A stretch of 64,000 nt of DNA from JALRBM01 sp964615445 (GTDB taxonomy: Bacteria; Patescibacteriota; Saccharimonadia; Saccharimonadales; Saccharimonadaceae), in NCBI GenBank assembly GCA_964615445.1, contig CAZTOK010000002.1, positions 16,945 through 80,944 of the forward strand. The letters are read 5' to 3'. The stretch's first letter is position 1. Each line of letters starts with the position of its first letter. The position numbers and the translations under genes are program-made. A model generated the notes under the pieces. That model ran no database searches. It worked only from the letters and a program-made list of their open reading frames with translations, and was not told where the DNA came from. Below are positions 7,433 to 15,512 of the stretch, piece by piece.

Positions 7433-8302
7433 TTACTCACTGAGGGCCTCTACGCCGCCTGATATTTCTGCTAATTCTTGGGTAATGGCACCCTGTCGGG
7501 CTTTGTTCATGGCAAGCGATAGATCGTCTACCAGATCGGAAGCATTATCGGTGGCATTCTTCATGGCTATCATGCGCATGCTCCACTCGCTCGCACGGCC
7601 GTCAAGTAACGCTTGAAAAATTTGTGCGCCAATGAGGCGTTCTGTCACAGCATCGAGCACCTCTTCGGCGCTTGGTTCATACAGCGCACTACGCACCGTA
7701 TTTGAAACTTCTGTTTCTTCAAAACCGGCTGGTAAAATGCGTGATACTGTAACTTGTTGCGTCATAGTGTTAATAAACCGCGTATAGATCACATCTACAG
7801 CATCCACTTCCCCTTGGCTAAATGCGCTAATGGCAGTACCGAGCACTGGATTGAGCTCACCGCCTTCAGGCTGGTCGGGCAAATTCTCGTAGACACCCGC
7901 AACCTCTACATCCTTCAGGCGCGTCACAAATTGTGAGGTGCGACGGCCAATAGCAATGGTTTTATTTTTTACCTCAGCTTGCTTATCAGCCTGAAGTTCA
8001 CGAATATAGGCTTTCATTACATTACCGTTATACGCTCCAGCAAGCCCTTTATCAGAGGCGACCACAATCAAAAGCCTGGTTTTCACCTCGCGCTTTTGAA
8101 ACAATACATGCCGAGCTGTCTCACCCTGAGAAGCGAGGTACGTCAAAAGTTCACGAGCTGCGAGTGAATAGGGTGTCGAGGCTTTATCAGCTTCCTCGGC
8201 ACGGCGCATTTTACTAGCCGCCACCATTTGCATCGCCTTGGTAATCTGCTTCGTGCTTCGTACCGAGCGGATGCGTGAACGTAATTGCCGTATGGAGGCC
8301 AT
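7433..8302 (-). CDS. atpG: ATP synthase gamma subunit
   Basis: 289 residues. Typical start MASIRQLRSRIRSV with TKQITKAMQMVAASKMRRA, the long N-terminal coiled-coil helix of the rotor shaft. The C-terminal helix carries MIAMKNATDNASDLVDDL and NKARQGAITQELAEISGG, which contacts beta. The central Rossmann-like part is present (SDKGLAGAYNGNV). Follows atpA with a 4-base gap and is followed by atpD, the standard order. Confidence 0.97.
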   Translation of the reverse strand: MASIRQLRSRIRSVRSTKQITKAMQMVAASKMRRAEEADKASTPYSLAARELLTYLASQGETARHVLFQKREVKTRLLIVVASDKGLAGAYNGNVMKAYIRELQADKQAEVKNKTIAIGRRTSQFVTRLKDVEVAGVYENLPDQPEGGELNPVLGTAISAFSQGEVDAVDVIYTRFINTMTQQVTVSRILPAGFEETEVSNTVRSALYEPSAEEVLDAVTERLIGAQIFQALLDGRASEWSMRMIAMKNATDNASDLVDDLSLAMNKARQGAITQELAEISGGVEALSE

Positions 8303-8306
8303 TTAT

Positions 8307-9833
8307 TTAATCCTCAAAGCCTTTCGCTACTGTTTTAGCGGTCTTTTTAATAGTATCGAGCAGTTCTTCGGTTGGCTTATCACCCTGGTTAAGCGTCCGC
8401 ATTGCCTCTTTATGGTCGGTCCACAAACGGGTAAGTAGGGCAATCTGGGCATCTTTTATTTTCGCCACCGACACTTGATCAAACAAGCCATTGCTTACAG
8501 TATAGATACTTGCAACTTGCTCCCATACCCCCATTGGCTGGTATTGTGGTTGCTTGAGGAGTTCAGTCAGACGCTGACCGCGGTCAATTTGCGCTTTAGT
8601 TTCGGCATCCAGGTCGCTACCAAACTGCGCAAAACTGGCAAGTTCACGGAACTGACTAAGACCTAGCTTAAGATGACTACCGACACTTTTTACCGCTTTG
8701 GTTTGTGCGTCGCCACCTACACGGCTTACCGAAAGACCAGCAGAAATTGCCGGGCGAATACCTTGATAGAACAAATCGGTTTCCATAAAAATTTGACCAT
8801 CGGTAATAGAAATAACGTTGGTTGGAATATACGCCGAAATGTCACCAGCTTGAGTTTCGATGATTGGTAGCGCTGTCAGCGATCCACCACCAAGCTTATC
8901 GGTAAGTTTTGCCGAACGTTCAAGCAAGCGTGAGTGCAAATAGAATACATCACCAGGGAAAGCTTCACGTCCTGGCGGACGACGAAGGAGGAGTGACATC
9001 TGACGGTAAGCGACAGCGTGCTTAGTAAGGTCGTCGTAAATCATGAGTGCATGCTGCTTATTGTCGCGGAAATATTCACCCATAGCCGTTGCAGCATATG
9101 GGGCAAGATAGAGCATTGAAGCAGCATCACTCGGGCCGGTTGCTACAATAATGGTTTGTTCCATCACTCCTTCTTGCTTGAGGCGGTCAACCAGACGGGC
9201 AATTTTAGAAAGTTTTTGGCCAATAGCAACATATACGTTTACCACACCCGTTTTTTGGCGAGCTTGGTTAATCATCGTATCAATCGCAATGGCAGTTTTA
9301 CCTGTTTGACGATCGCCAATAATCAGTTCACGCTGACCACGACCAATAGGGAACATGGCATCAATAGCCATAATGCCGGTCATAAGTGGTTCGTGCACAT
9401 GGCGACGGCCAAGCACACCAATAGCTTCGCGCTCAACAAGGCCAGTTTGCTTCGTTTTAATAGGACCGGCACCATCAAGTGGACGGCCGAGCGGATCAAC
9501 AATACGGCCGAGCAGTTCGGGGCCAACCGGTACTTCAAGCAGGGTACCTTTGAGACGAACTGTATCGCCAGCAGACACATTGGTGTCGCTCCCTAGAAGC
9601 ACTGCACCAATTTCATCTTCCATAAGGTTGAGTGCAAAAGCCTCAACTACACCATCTTTTGTTTCAATTTCGAGCATTTCCGAAAATCCAGCGTCACGTA
9701 GGCCATGTACCCAGGCGACACCGTCACCAATACGTGTTACGATACCGACACTATCAAGACCTTCAGAGGTTTCTAGGCCAGCAATGGCCGCTCGAAGTTC
9801 TTCTGCTAATTCTGTTACTTTAATATCTGCCAT
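8307..9833 (-). CDS. atpA: ATP synthase alpha subunit
   Basis: 508 residues, full length for the family. P-loop GDRQTGKTAIA near residue 170, LMIYDDLTKHAVAYRQMSLLLRRPPGREAFPGDVFYLHSRLLERSA is the classic signature, and ISAGLSVSRVGG carries the arginine finger region. Non-catalytic nucleotide-binding subunit that alternates with beta in F1. It lies between atpH and atpG in the standard order. Confidence 0.97.
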   Translation of the reverse strand: MADIKVTELAEELRAAIAGLETSEGLDSVGIVTRIGDGVAWVHGLRDAGFSEMLEIETKDGVVEAFALNLMEDEIGAVLLGSDTNVSAGDTVRLKGTLLEVPVGPELLGRIVDPLGRPLDGAGPIKTKQTGLVEREAIGVLGRRHVHEPLMTGIMAIDAMFPIGRGQRELIIGDRQTGKTAIAIDTMINQARQKTGVVNVYVAIGQKLSKIARLVDRLKQEGVMEQTIIVATGPSDAASMLYLAPYAATAMGEYFRDNKQHALMIYDDLTKHAVAYRQMSLLLRRPPGREAFPGDVFYLHSRLLERSAKLTDKLGGGSLTALPIIETQAGDISAYIPTNVISITDGQIFMETDLFYQGIRPAISAGLSVSRVGGDAQTKAVKSVGSHLKLGLSQFRELASFAQFGSDLDAETKAQIDRGQRLTELLKQPQYQPMGVWEQVASIYTVSNGLFDQVSVAKIKDAQIALLTRLWTDHKEAMRTLNQGDKPTEELLDTIKKTAKTVAKGFED

Positions 9834-9847
9834 AATTTCCTCTTTAT

Positions 9848-10231
9848 TTACACTTGTCGCGCCTTCAGGGCGGTTAATTTTCGCTGTACGGTGCCATCAA
9901 AGCGCTTGCCGGGAACATCAATCCGTACGCCACCTAATACCGTTTGGTCAACGTGTTCACGGATTTGCAGATCTTTTGCTTTTACGAGCTTAGAAATCTC
10001 TGTTTTCATAGCCGCAGTTAGCGAATGAGCACTCGTCACATCAGCTATAGTCACGCCTCGAGAGGCAAGTGCATCTTCTATATCACGCACCAAAAGCGTC
10101 TGCTCACGTGTACGACGCGTTGCTAACAGGTACGCTGCCACTTCGCGCAGCACCTTAGCCTGGGGTATGCCCGCTAAGATTCTATCAGCTGTAAGCGCAG
10201 CAATTTTTCGACGTGACAAGCGAAGCGCCAT
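9848..10231 (-). CDS. atpH: ATP synthase delta subunit (short form)
   Basis: 127 residues from the ATG at 10231 (MALRLSRRKIAAL), four bases after atpF. Canonical delta (OSCP) is about 175-180 residues. The C-terminal signature is clear: VDQTVLGGVRIDVPGKRFDGTV. The N-terminal helical bundle that caps F1 is shorter than usual, so the stator contact may be reduced. A longer upstream frame exists but lies inside atpF and has no ribosome site. Identity is supported by position and the C-terminal motif. Confidence 0.88.
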   Translation of the reverse strand: MALRLSRRKIAALTADRILAGIPQAKVLREVAAYLLATRRTREQTLLVRDIEDALASRGVTIADVTSAHSLTAAMKTEISKLVKAKDLQIREHVDQTVLGGVRIDVPGKRFDGTVQRKLTALKARQV

Positions 10232-10235
10232 ATTC

Positions 10236-10769
10236 TTACCGCGCCTCCTTAACAGCCTCAGCGATGATTTTTGTATCAACTGCCGGTGTGACCGTTTTGC
10301 CAATGACTTTTTCGGTTGCCTGAGCAACCAGATTGAGCGTTTCGTTATGAAGTGCCTTTTTAGCTGCTACTACTTCTTTCTCAAGATCGTCACGCGCCTG
10401 TGCAACAATTTGCTCAGCCCGTGCTTTCGATTTTGCTTCGGCAGTTTCTACCATCGCAGTGGCTTCGTCTTTCGCTGTTGCAACAATATCCGTTGCTTCC
10501 ACGCGAGCCTCTTTAAGAAGAGTGTCGATCTTTGTTTTAGCCTCAGTTGCTTGCTTTTCAGCTTCTTCAGCCGCTTTCGATCCAGCTTCAATATGCGCCT
10601 GGCGAGCGTCAATAGTTTTCAGTAGTACAGGGTACACAAACTTGCCCATCAGCCACACAAGCACCACAAAGCCAATAATCTGAAAAATCAGCATTTGCCA
10701 GTCAATGCCAAGCGCGCTAAAAATGCCACCCGAGGCAGCGCTGTCTGCAAATTGTGTTGCTATACTCAT
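10236..10769 (-). CDS. atpF: ATP synthase b subunit
   Basis: 177 residues. One N-terminal membrane helix (about residues 25-48, IDWQMLIFQIIGFVVLVWLM), then a long charged alanine-rich coiled coil that forms the peripheral stalk. Key pattern VYPVLLKTIDARQAHIEAG after the helix matches family members. Follows atpE by 6 bases. Confidence 0.95.
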   Translation of the reverse strand: MSIATQFADSAASGGIFSALGIDWQMLIFQIIGFVVLVWLMGKFVYPVLLKTIDARQAHIEAGSKAAEEAEKQATEAKTKIDTLLKEARVEATDIVATAKDEATAMVETAEAKSKARAEQIVAQARDDLEKEVVAAKKALHNETLNLVAQATEKVIGKTVTPAVDTKIIAEAVKEAR

Positions 10770-10775
10770 CTGCTA

Positions 10776-10991
10776 CTATCCTAGGAACTTAGCGATAATA
10801 GCAACTACAATACCAATGATTGCAAGTGAGTCAGAGAACACAATTGCAGTAATCATCAACGTACGAATGTCGCTTAGTTTTTCTGGATTGCGACCAAGTG
10901 CAGTTAATGCACCAGCACCAATCACACCCACACCAAGTGCAGCGCCAAGTGCTGGCAGGGCGTAAGTAAGTCCAAATGCTAATTGATTCAT
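10776..10991 (-). CDS. atpE: ATP synthase c subunit
   Basis: 71 residues, two membrane helices joined by the conserved polar RNP loop (residues 34-36). The ion-carrying carboxylate in helix 2 is Asp54 (FSDSLAIIG), where most bacteria have Glu. Helix 1 lacks the glutamine used by Na+-type c subunits, so proton coupling is more likely. The glycine-rich first helix (GAALGVGVIGAG) packs the c-ring. AAGGAG-type ribosome site (revcomp of CTCCTT) just upstream of the ATG. Confidence 0.95.
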   Translation of the reverse strand: MNQLAFGLTYALPALGAALGVGVIGAGALTALGRNPEKLSDIRTLMITAIVFSDSLAIIGIVVAIIAKFLG

Positions 10992-11021
10992 AAAATCTCC
11001 TTATTTATTACGTTCATTATA

Positions 11022-11864
11022 TCATTCTCTTACCGAGACAGCATGAGAGGTATCGGTAGAGGAATGTTCAGGGGGGAATTTAGTGTGCTCTGGGTGAGCT
11101 TTGGTGGTGCCATGAGTATCAATAGCAAGCGACGTAAAGATAACGGTGAGAATAAAGAACACATACGCCTGCACGAGCCCAATAAACAACTCAAACGCCA
11201 TAAATAGCGGTAAGGCAATAACAGAGAAATAACTGGTTAAAATGGCAATAATGACGAGAAGCACTTCACCCGCAAAACAGTTACCGAACAAACGAAGTGA
11301 CAAAGCAGAGTAGCGTGACACTTCGCCGATCAGCTCCAAAAAACCTTCAAACGAGCCAATTGGGTCTTTAAATGGATTACGAAAATAACGCTTTAAATTG
11401 CCGATTGGCCCGTGCTGACGAATAGCGTTTATCTGCACGATAACAAGGGCAATGATGGCGATCGCGAACGTAAAGTTCATATCTGCCGCAATACTGCGAA
11501 GAACTGGCACATGGTTGTAGGTGATGGCATCAAGACCAGGTAGTACGCTCATCCAGTACGAAATAATCACGTAAAAAAAGAGAGTAAGTGCAAGAGGCGC
11601 CATTTTACGTGCTAACTTTTTATCGGGAATAACGCTGTCGATTTGACTAAGCATACCTTCAAACGCCCATTGCATAAACCCAACAAAACGGTTGTAGCGA
11701 CCATGCTTTACCATAAATGCTACGTAGAAAAAAACAATCAAAAAAATGACCAAGCTCAGCGTTCCGGTAAGCATAGCGTTCGTCACATGGAAACCGCCAA
11801 TGCTAAATAATGTCTCTGAACCGAGGCTAATATGAAGATCAAGGGCGGCAAATGTAGGTATCAT
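11022..11864 (-). CDS. atpB: ATP synthase a subunit
   Basis: 280 residues, multi-pass. The essential stator arginine is in SALSLRLFGNCFAGEVLL at about residue 200. ELFIGLVQAYVFFILTVIFTSLA near the C-terminus is the other signature helix of the proton half-channels. The C-terminal tail has histidines and acidic residues. Overlaps the upstream atpI/Z-like gene by 4 bases (ATGA type), so the two are translationally coupled. Confidence 0.95.
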   Translation of the reverse strand: MIPTFAALDLHISLGSETLFSIGGFHVTNAMLTGTLSLVIFLIVFFYVAFMVKHGRYNRFVGFMQWAFEGMLSQIDSVIPDKKLARKMAPLALTLFFYVIISYWMSVLPGLDAITYNHVPVLRSIAADMNFTFAIAIIALVIVQINAIRQHGPIGNLKRYFRNPFKDPIGSFEGFLELIGEVSRYSALSLRLFGNCFAGEVLLVIIAILTSYFSVIALPLFMAFELFIGLVQAYVFFILTVIFTSLAIDTHGTTKAHPEHTKFPPEHSSTDTSHAVSVRE

Positions 11865-12115
11865 GATTTTTTAACTTTCTTTAGTTGTTGCCTCACAAGC
11901 GCAAAAGCAAGGACAGTACCAAATACAAGGCCAGCACTCATTATCCACGGTGTCGTATGCAGTTGTTTGTCGAGAAGGAGGCCAATAAAAAGCAATCCCA
12001 GTACAGGCACAAACATCCGCCACGTAGTATCCACCATGGTGCTAAGCAATAAAATGACCGTCGATCGATCCGGCGGTGTGAATTGCTTATCGCCATCTTG
12101 GTGTGGTGTAGCCAT
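11861..12115 (-). CDS. AtpI/AtpZ-like assembly protein
   Basis: 84 residues, two membrane helices (about residues 33-50 and 57-74). The segment WRMFVPVLGLLFIGLLLDKQL followed by a second helix and a basic tail (RQQLKKVKKS) matches the small AtpI/AtpZ proteins that open atp operons and help c-ring assembly or Mg2+ handling. First gene of the operon. A minus-strand TATAGT (12124-12129) lies eight bases before the ATG, so the whole operon may begin with a leaderless start. Confidence 0.8.
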   Translation of the reverse strand: MATPHQDGDKQFTPPDRSTVILLLSTMVDTTWRMFVPVLGLLFIGLLLDKQLHTTPWIMSAGLVFGTVLAFALVRQQLKKVKKS

Positions 12116-12123
12116 GTACTTAC

Positions 12124-12129
12124 ACTATA
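12124..12129 (-). promoter_or_regulatory. -10 box of the atp operon
   Basis: TATAGT, eight bases before the first ATG of the operon. It lies back-to-back with the TACAAT (12149-12154) of the divergent gene at 12164. Confidence 0.5.
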
Positions 12130-12163
12130 CCAGGCCGCTACTTTTTTGTACAATAGAGACAAT

Positions 12164-13165
12164 ATGGAACAACAAAACACAACCCCCCAACCAGCTCCAG
12201 AGATAACTACTCAGGCGCCAAAAAAGTCGAACAAAGCACTGTATATTATTCTTGGCATTATAGGAGGATTGATCGTTCTCGGTGGCATTATCACTGTTAT
12301 CGTTATGCTCATTTCAAATGCAACCGGCTCATCCTCATCATCAAGCGCCTCAACGCTTTTTTACGACACCCTTAGTAATGCTTCTCAACAGACAAAAGTT
12401 CATTTTGCTGCCGAAACTACCCGCTATAAAGATGAGTCTAGCGCAAAGGCAAACAAATATGATAAGTATGATCAATCGTTAGCTGAATTTGATACAAAGA
12501 CGAAACAATATTCAGCAGTATATGCCACAGACGACACAATTATACCTAGTAATGGTCGCTGCGTACAAAACAAAGAATACAAAGTCACTGGCTACCTTTA
12601 TAAAGATTTTAACGCTGCACGCGCGGCATTAAATACACCATCAACTGAGCTCATGCCACAATCAGCTTACAGCAAGTACGGTGCTTGTACCTACGATGAC
12701 TTTGGCAGGGAAGGCATTCTAAGCGATGGGCTCATTCCTCTTGGCTTTACGAGCGCCCAAAGTAAAGATTGGCTTACCGCCCTACAGGCACAAAACGCTT
12801 TTACTATCAAAGACGAAGGCTCAGCAACCTACAAAGGCCAAACCGGCCGTAAAATTAGCTTTGCGCTTAATAAAGGTGTGACATGCCAGGATCTCTTTTT
12901 TGCCCAGCAAGATGGCACCACGGGAACGCATGGTGGTCTTAACTCAAATAAATACTTGTACGAAGAGACGTACTTTGCAGGTACAAATACCACTGGCCTC
13001 AAAGGCTTTTACATAATAGATGAAAAAACAAAGCTGCCTATATACAGCGAATTTCAGACAGTAGCCATTCCAGGTCTTGAGGCTGACGCCATCACGGCCA
13101 AGCAACACTACAGCTATCCAACGTCGTTTAGTATAACTACAAGTAGCGTGCCTGAAGATGTATAA
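12164..13165 (+). CDS. Membrane-anchored exported protein
   Basis: 333 residues. A polar, Pro/Gln-rich cytoplasmic N-terminus is followed by one transmembrane helix (about residues 25-48, YIILGIIGGLIVLGGIITVIV), a Ser-rich linker and a large outside domain of mixed composition. No domain recognised. Start at the ATG at 12164, nine bases after TACAAT with no ribosome site. Divergent from the atp operon. A conventional terminator follows. Confidence 0.75.
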   Translation: MEQQNTTPQPAPEITTQAPKKSNKALYIILGIIGGLIVLGGIITVIVMLISNATGSSSSSSASTLFYDTLSNASQQTKVHFAAETTRYKDESSAKANKYDKYDQSLAEFDTKTKQYSAVYATDDTIIPSNGRCVQNKEYKVTGYLYKDFNAARAALNTPSTELMPQSAYSKYGACTYDDFGREGILSDGLIPLGFTSAQSKDWLTALQAQNAFTIKDEGSATYKGQTGRKISFALNKGVTCQDLFFAQQDGTTGTHGGLNSNKYLYEETYFAGTNTTGLKGFYIIDEKTKLPIYSEFQTVAIPGLEADAITAKQHYSYPTSFSITTSSVPEDV

Positions 13166-13193
13166 AGTTCTATTTTAAGAGTATGCACCAAAC

Positions 13194-13235
13194 GCCCGTT
13201 ATTCTACAGAAAAAGTAGAAGACGGGCAACTTTTT
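13194..13235 (+). terminator. Rho-independent terminator
   Basis: GCCCGT and ACGGGC arms extended by TTCTAC/GTAGAA, then five T. Closes the 12164 gene. Confidence 0.8.
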
Positions 13236-13384
13236 AGTCAATACTTTAAATAATCAAATACGAGTAGAGGAGCAAAAAATGGCTATAACTACCTGCGTCT
13301 ATATTGACATAATTACATTTTATGATAACATTATATAAGTTCAGAAAAACGCTACATCCGTAGCCTGAAGCAAAGGGAGAAGCC

Positions 13385-13942
13385 ATGCGTTCGCGCATTG
13401 CCATGCTTGCCGCCAGTCTCACTGTTGCCACGCTTGCCGTGGCGGGATGTGGGCTTGGCAGCGAGACCGACACAAGCTCCGATTCCACCGCTGCGCACGT
13501 CACCACCAAGCCGTCCAACGTCTTCACCAACCCGGCGCCGACCACCAGTCACGCAGCACCCGTAGCACCAAGCGGCCGCCCGTCTGCTCAGACACCGCAG
13601 AATGAGGTGAACACCCCCAGACCGGAACTCACCATCAGCTACCCGGTCGTGGAGACCGCTCAGGGTTTGACCTGTGATGACAGTGTGCAGACCACCCGCA
13701 TCGTTCCCGATGCGAATGGATACGGCAAGGGGTTCCAGAAGTTCATCACGCTCATCACGAACCCCGGCTTCCTTCGCCTCGAGTGGGGCAAGGAGGAGGG
13801 TCTGACCCAGGCCCTCATCGTGGAGGGCAAGCGGTGGGCCCCCGTCAGCCACAACGAGTCGGCCACGGTCCTGGAGTACGCCGACTGGGGCAATCATGAG
13901 ATCGATCCGAACAAGATCGTTCTGTGCGGCAACAAGAAGTGA
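13385..13942 (+). CDS. Secreted lipoprotein, unknown function
   Basis: 185 residues. Signal peptide with lipobox LAVAGC (Cys21), then a Ser/Thr/Pro-rich linker to about residue 80 and a compact C-terminal domain with a possible disulphide pair (TCDDS near residue 95 and the near-terminal LCGNKK). It should be anchored on the outer face of the membrane. GGGAG ribosome site six bases before the ATG, and TTGACA at 13304. GC-rich codons contrast with the preceding AT-rich 200 bases. Terminator hairpin immediately after. Confidence 0.75.
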   Translation: MRSRIAMLAASLTVATLAVAGCGLGSETDTSSDSTAAHVTTKPSNVFTNPAPTTSHAAPVAPSGRPSAQTPQNEVNTPRPELTISYPVVETAQGLTCDDSVQTTRIVPDANGYGKGFQKFITLITNPGFLRLEWGKEEGLTQALIVEGKRWAPVSHNESATVLEYADWGNHEIDPNKIVLCGNKK

Positions 13943-13973
13943 TCTGAACAAAGTTTCACCGCAAGGTGGAACG

Positions 13974-14003
13974 GCGGTTATCCGAAAGGATGACCGCTTT
14001 TCC
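13974..14003 (+). terminator. Terminator hairpin with GAAA loop
   Basis: GCGGTTATCC and GGATGACCGC arms around GAAA, then T-rich. The -10 of the next gene lies immediately downstream. Confidence 0.75.
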
Positions 14004-14012
14004 ATTTTTAGC

Positions 14013-14018
14013 TATACT
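14013..14018 (+). promoter_or_regulatory. -10 box TATACT of a leaderless gene
   Basis: Six bases separate TATACT from the ATG at 14025; there is no room for a ribosome site. Confidence 0.55.
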
Positions 14019-14024
14019 ATATAC

Positions 14025-14225
14025 ATGCCTAGGCGAAACCGCTCTCTCCCACGCCAACCTTTTCACCTTTTTACTAGTTGTAAAACAAAACGACGTTTCT
14101 CCTCTAAACAAGCGGCCGAACGCGCCGCCGAAGACCAAATGATGCTTCACACTGACCTCAATTTATCGGTTTACAGATGTGAATTATGTGGCGGCTGGCA
14201 CCTCACAAGCAGTTCCAAAAAGTGA
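14025..14225 (+). CDS. Small basic protein with CxxC-GWH motif
   Basis: 66 residues. N-terminal half is rich in Arg/Lys; C-terminal CELCGGWHLTS has a CxxC followed by GWH, a pattern typical of small zinc-knuckle proteins found in many actinobacteria and Patescibacteria. The start is fixed by a TATACT box six bases upstream. A nucleic-acid-binding role is plausible from charge and the knuckle but not shown. Confidence 0.6.
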   Translation: MPRRNRSLPRQPFHLFTSCKTKRRFSSKQAAERAAEDQMMLHTDLNLSVYRCELCGGWHLTSSSKK

Positions 14226-14284
14226 TATGATTGAGATATAATAAGCTACATGCTATACTTAATATAGTAAATAGGAGAGAACTA

Positions 14285-14578
14285 ATGGACGACAAAAAAA
14301 CCGCTACGGACCCAAAAGTAATTATCTATAGCACTACCTGGTGTGCATTTTGCAAAACCGAGGAACAGTATTTGCAAAAACTTGGTGTCAGCTACGTAAA
14401 AAAAGATGTCGAAGAAGATAAAGAAGCCTATGAAGAGCTCATGAGTAAAAGTGGCGGCAACTTTCAGGGTGTACCCGTAACTGATATTGCCGGGCAACTC
14501 GTTCTTGGTTTTGACCGTCCTAAGATTGACAATCTATTGAAAGAAAATAATCTCACCTCATCGGCGATGGCCGCTTAA
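14285..14578 (+). CDS. Glutaredoxin-like thiol oxidoreductase
   Basis: 97 residues. Thioredoxin fold with redox motif WCAFC near the N-terminus (IIYSTTWCAFCKTEEQYL), cis-Pro region GVPVTD and C-terminal helix. Resembles NrdH/glutaredoxin-type reductases, which pass electrons to ribonucleotide reductase or repair protein disulphides in the cytoplasm. Start at 14285 because AGGAGAG lies eight bases upstream; the longer frame has no such site. Ends in a strong terminator. Confidence 0.85.
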   Translation: MDDKKTATDPKVIIYSTTWCAFCKTEEQYLQKLGVSYVKKDVEEDKEAYEELMSKSGGNFQGVPVTDIAGQLVLGFDRPKIDNLLKENNLTSSAMAA

Positions 14579-14598
14579 ACTTGAAGTAAAAATGAAGC

Positions 14599-14630
14599 AG
14601 GAGGCGACGCACATTAGTCGCCTCCTTTCT
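14599..14630 (+). terminator. Rho-independent terminator
   Basis: AGGAGGCGAC pairs with GTCGCCTCCT, then TTCTTGTT. Serves the glutaredoxin gene; the convergent gene at 14633 ends beside it. Confidence 0.85.
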
Positions 14631-14632
14631 TG

Positions 14633-14905
14633 TTACGGCACAAGTAAAAACTCGAGTGCGCAGGGCAGCCACCCTCGTTCGTGCATCCACAGCAGGGTAG
14701 TCCCATCACCAAGATAGATTGCTCGAAGTGTTTGAGTAGGGAACTGCTCGGTAAAACGCTGAAATACCTCACTTCGGTGTTCGTGACCCGCAAAGTAAGC
14801 ATCGTCAACACGACAAAGCTCATCCCCCTCATTACTAAGGAGGAGCACCACAGCAACCCGCACCAAGTCAGCCACGACCGCCTCCGTTATTTCTTTGGCT
14901 CGCAT
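14633..14905 (-). CDS. Hypothetical small protein
   Basis: 90 residues, not recognised. Starts MRAKEITEAVVADLVRVAVVLLLSNEGDELC; no signal peptide or membrane segment. It has a mixed alpha/beta feel and tryptophans near the end (LLWMHERGWLPC). A minus-strand TATGAT is 12 bases upstream of the ATG and no ribosome site is visible. Convergent with the glutaredoxin gene. Real coding is likely but not certain. Confidence 0.5.
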   Translation of the reverse strand: MRAKEITEAVVADLVRVAVVLLLSNEGDELCRVDDAYFAGHEHRSEVFQRFTEQFPTQTLRAIYLGDGTTLLWMHERGWLPCALEFLLVP

Positions 14906-14955
14906 CAAGACGCATTTATCATATAGGTTACATGCGATAAGGTCAAGGCGAACTT

Positions 14956-14984
14956 TTGACGAAACGTGCTTATCATAGTAGAAT
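14956..14984 (+). promoter_or_regulatory. Promoter of the 15021 gene
   Basis: TTGACG (14956-14961) and TAGAAT (14979-14984) with a 17-base spacer. A leader with AAAGGAATGGAG precedes the ATG at 15021. Confidence 0.65.
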
Positions 14985-15020
14985 AATTCAGTTCAGATCC
15001 TGAAAAGGAATGGAGTTACC

Positions 15021-15416
15021 ATGACCCAGCCGATGCCTGACCAGTTCAAGCACGTGCTCGTCATCGAGCGAGATCTCGGCCCTGCCACGATGCTGAATGT
15101 TTTGCTGAGGCAAAACGGCGTACAAATGACTCTCGCTCGCACAACAGGACATGCCCGAGAACTTATGAGCGCAGGCTGGCCCACAGGAATTGTCATTCAG
15201 GGCCAGTCGGTAGAACAGTTGGAAGACAGTCTGGGCGTTGAAAATACGCTCCGATTCCTTCGTGACCTCGAGTTGGCTCGTTATACAGGCAAACTCTACG
15301 TTCTTAGTACCACCGACTTCACCAATCCGGCATTCAGTCAGGCTGCTCCCCACATCCTGACTGCCGTTTACGACAAACTGCTTGTAGTCACTGGCAGACA
15401 ACCGTTGGCGTTCTGA
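15021..15416 (+). CDS. Degenerate receiver-domain protein
   Basis: 131 residues with the strand pattern of a response-regulator receiver: HVLVIERD, an alpha-1 helix, VQMTLARTTGHARELM, GIVIQGQS, LYVLSTTDF, VYDKLLV. At the place of the phospho-acceptor Asp (usually LVLLDxxMP) there is GIVIQGQS, so phosphorylation is unlikely. There is no output domain. It could be a pseudo-receiver used for protein contacts. It has its own promoter, ribosome site and a 16-base-pair hairpin behind it. No sensor kinase is nearby. Confidence 0.55.
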   Translation: MTQPMPDQFKHVLVIERDLGPATMLNVLLRQNGVQMTLARTTGHARELMSAGWPTGIVIQGQSVEQLEDSLGVENTLRFLRDLELARYTGKLYVLSTTDFTNPAFSQAAPHILTAVYDKLLVVTGRQPLAF

Positions 15417-15454
15417 TTCACTGAACAGTTTTACCTAAAAAATAGGTAGCCCAT

Positions 15455-15494
15455 CTATATGACGGGCTGCAGCATACCGCAGCCCGTCATATAG
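15455..15494. terminator. Perfect 16-bp hairpin between convergent genes
   Basis: CTATATGACGGGCTGC and GCAGCCCGTCATATAG flank an 8-base loop. There is no long T-run; it probably terminates both the 15021 gene and the ABC-F gene. Confidence 0.65.
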
Positions 15495-15512
15495 CCCTAC
15501 AAAACGAAATTA

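Noticed and set aside
9355..9993. 212-residue plus-strand frame inside atpA
   Set aside because: Antisense to a highly conserved gene; Ser/Pro/Arg-rich composition is an artefact of the opposite strand.
13352..14005. 217-residue minus-strand frame at 13352-14005
   Set aside because: Antisense to a lipoprotein with a clear signal peptide, ribosome site and terminator.
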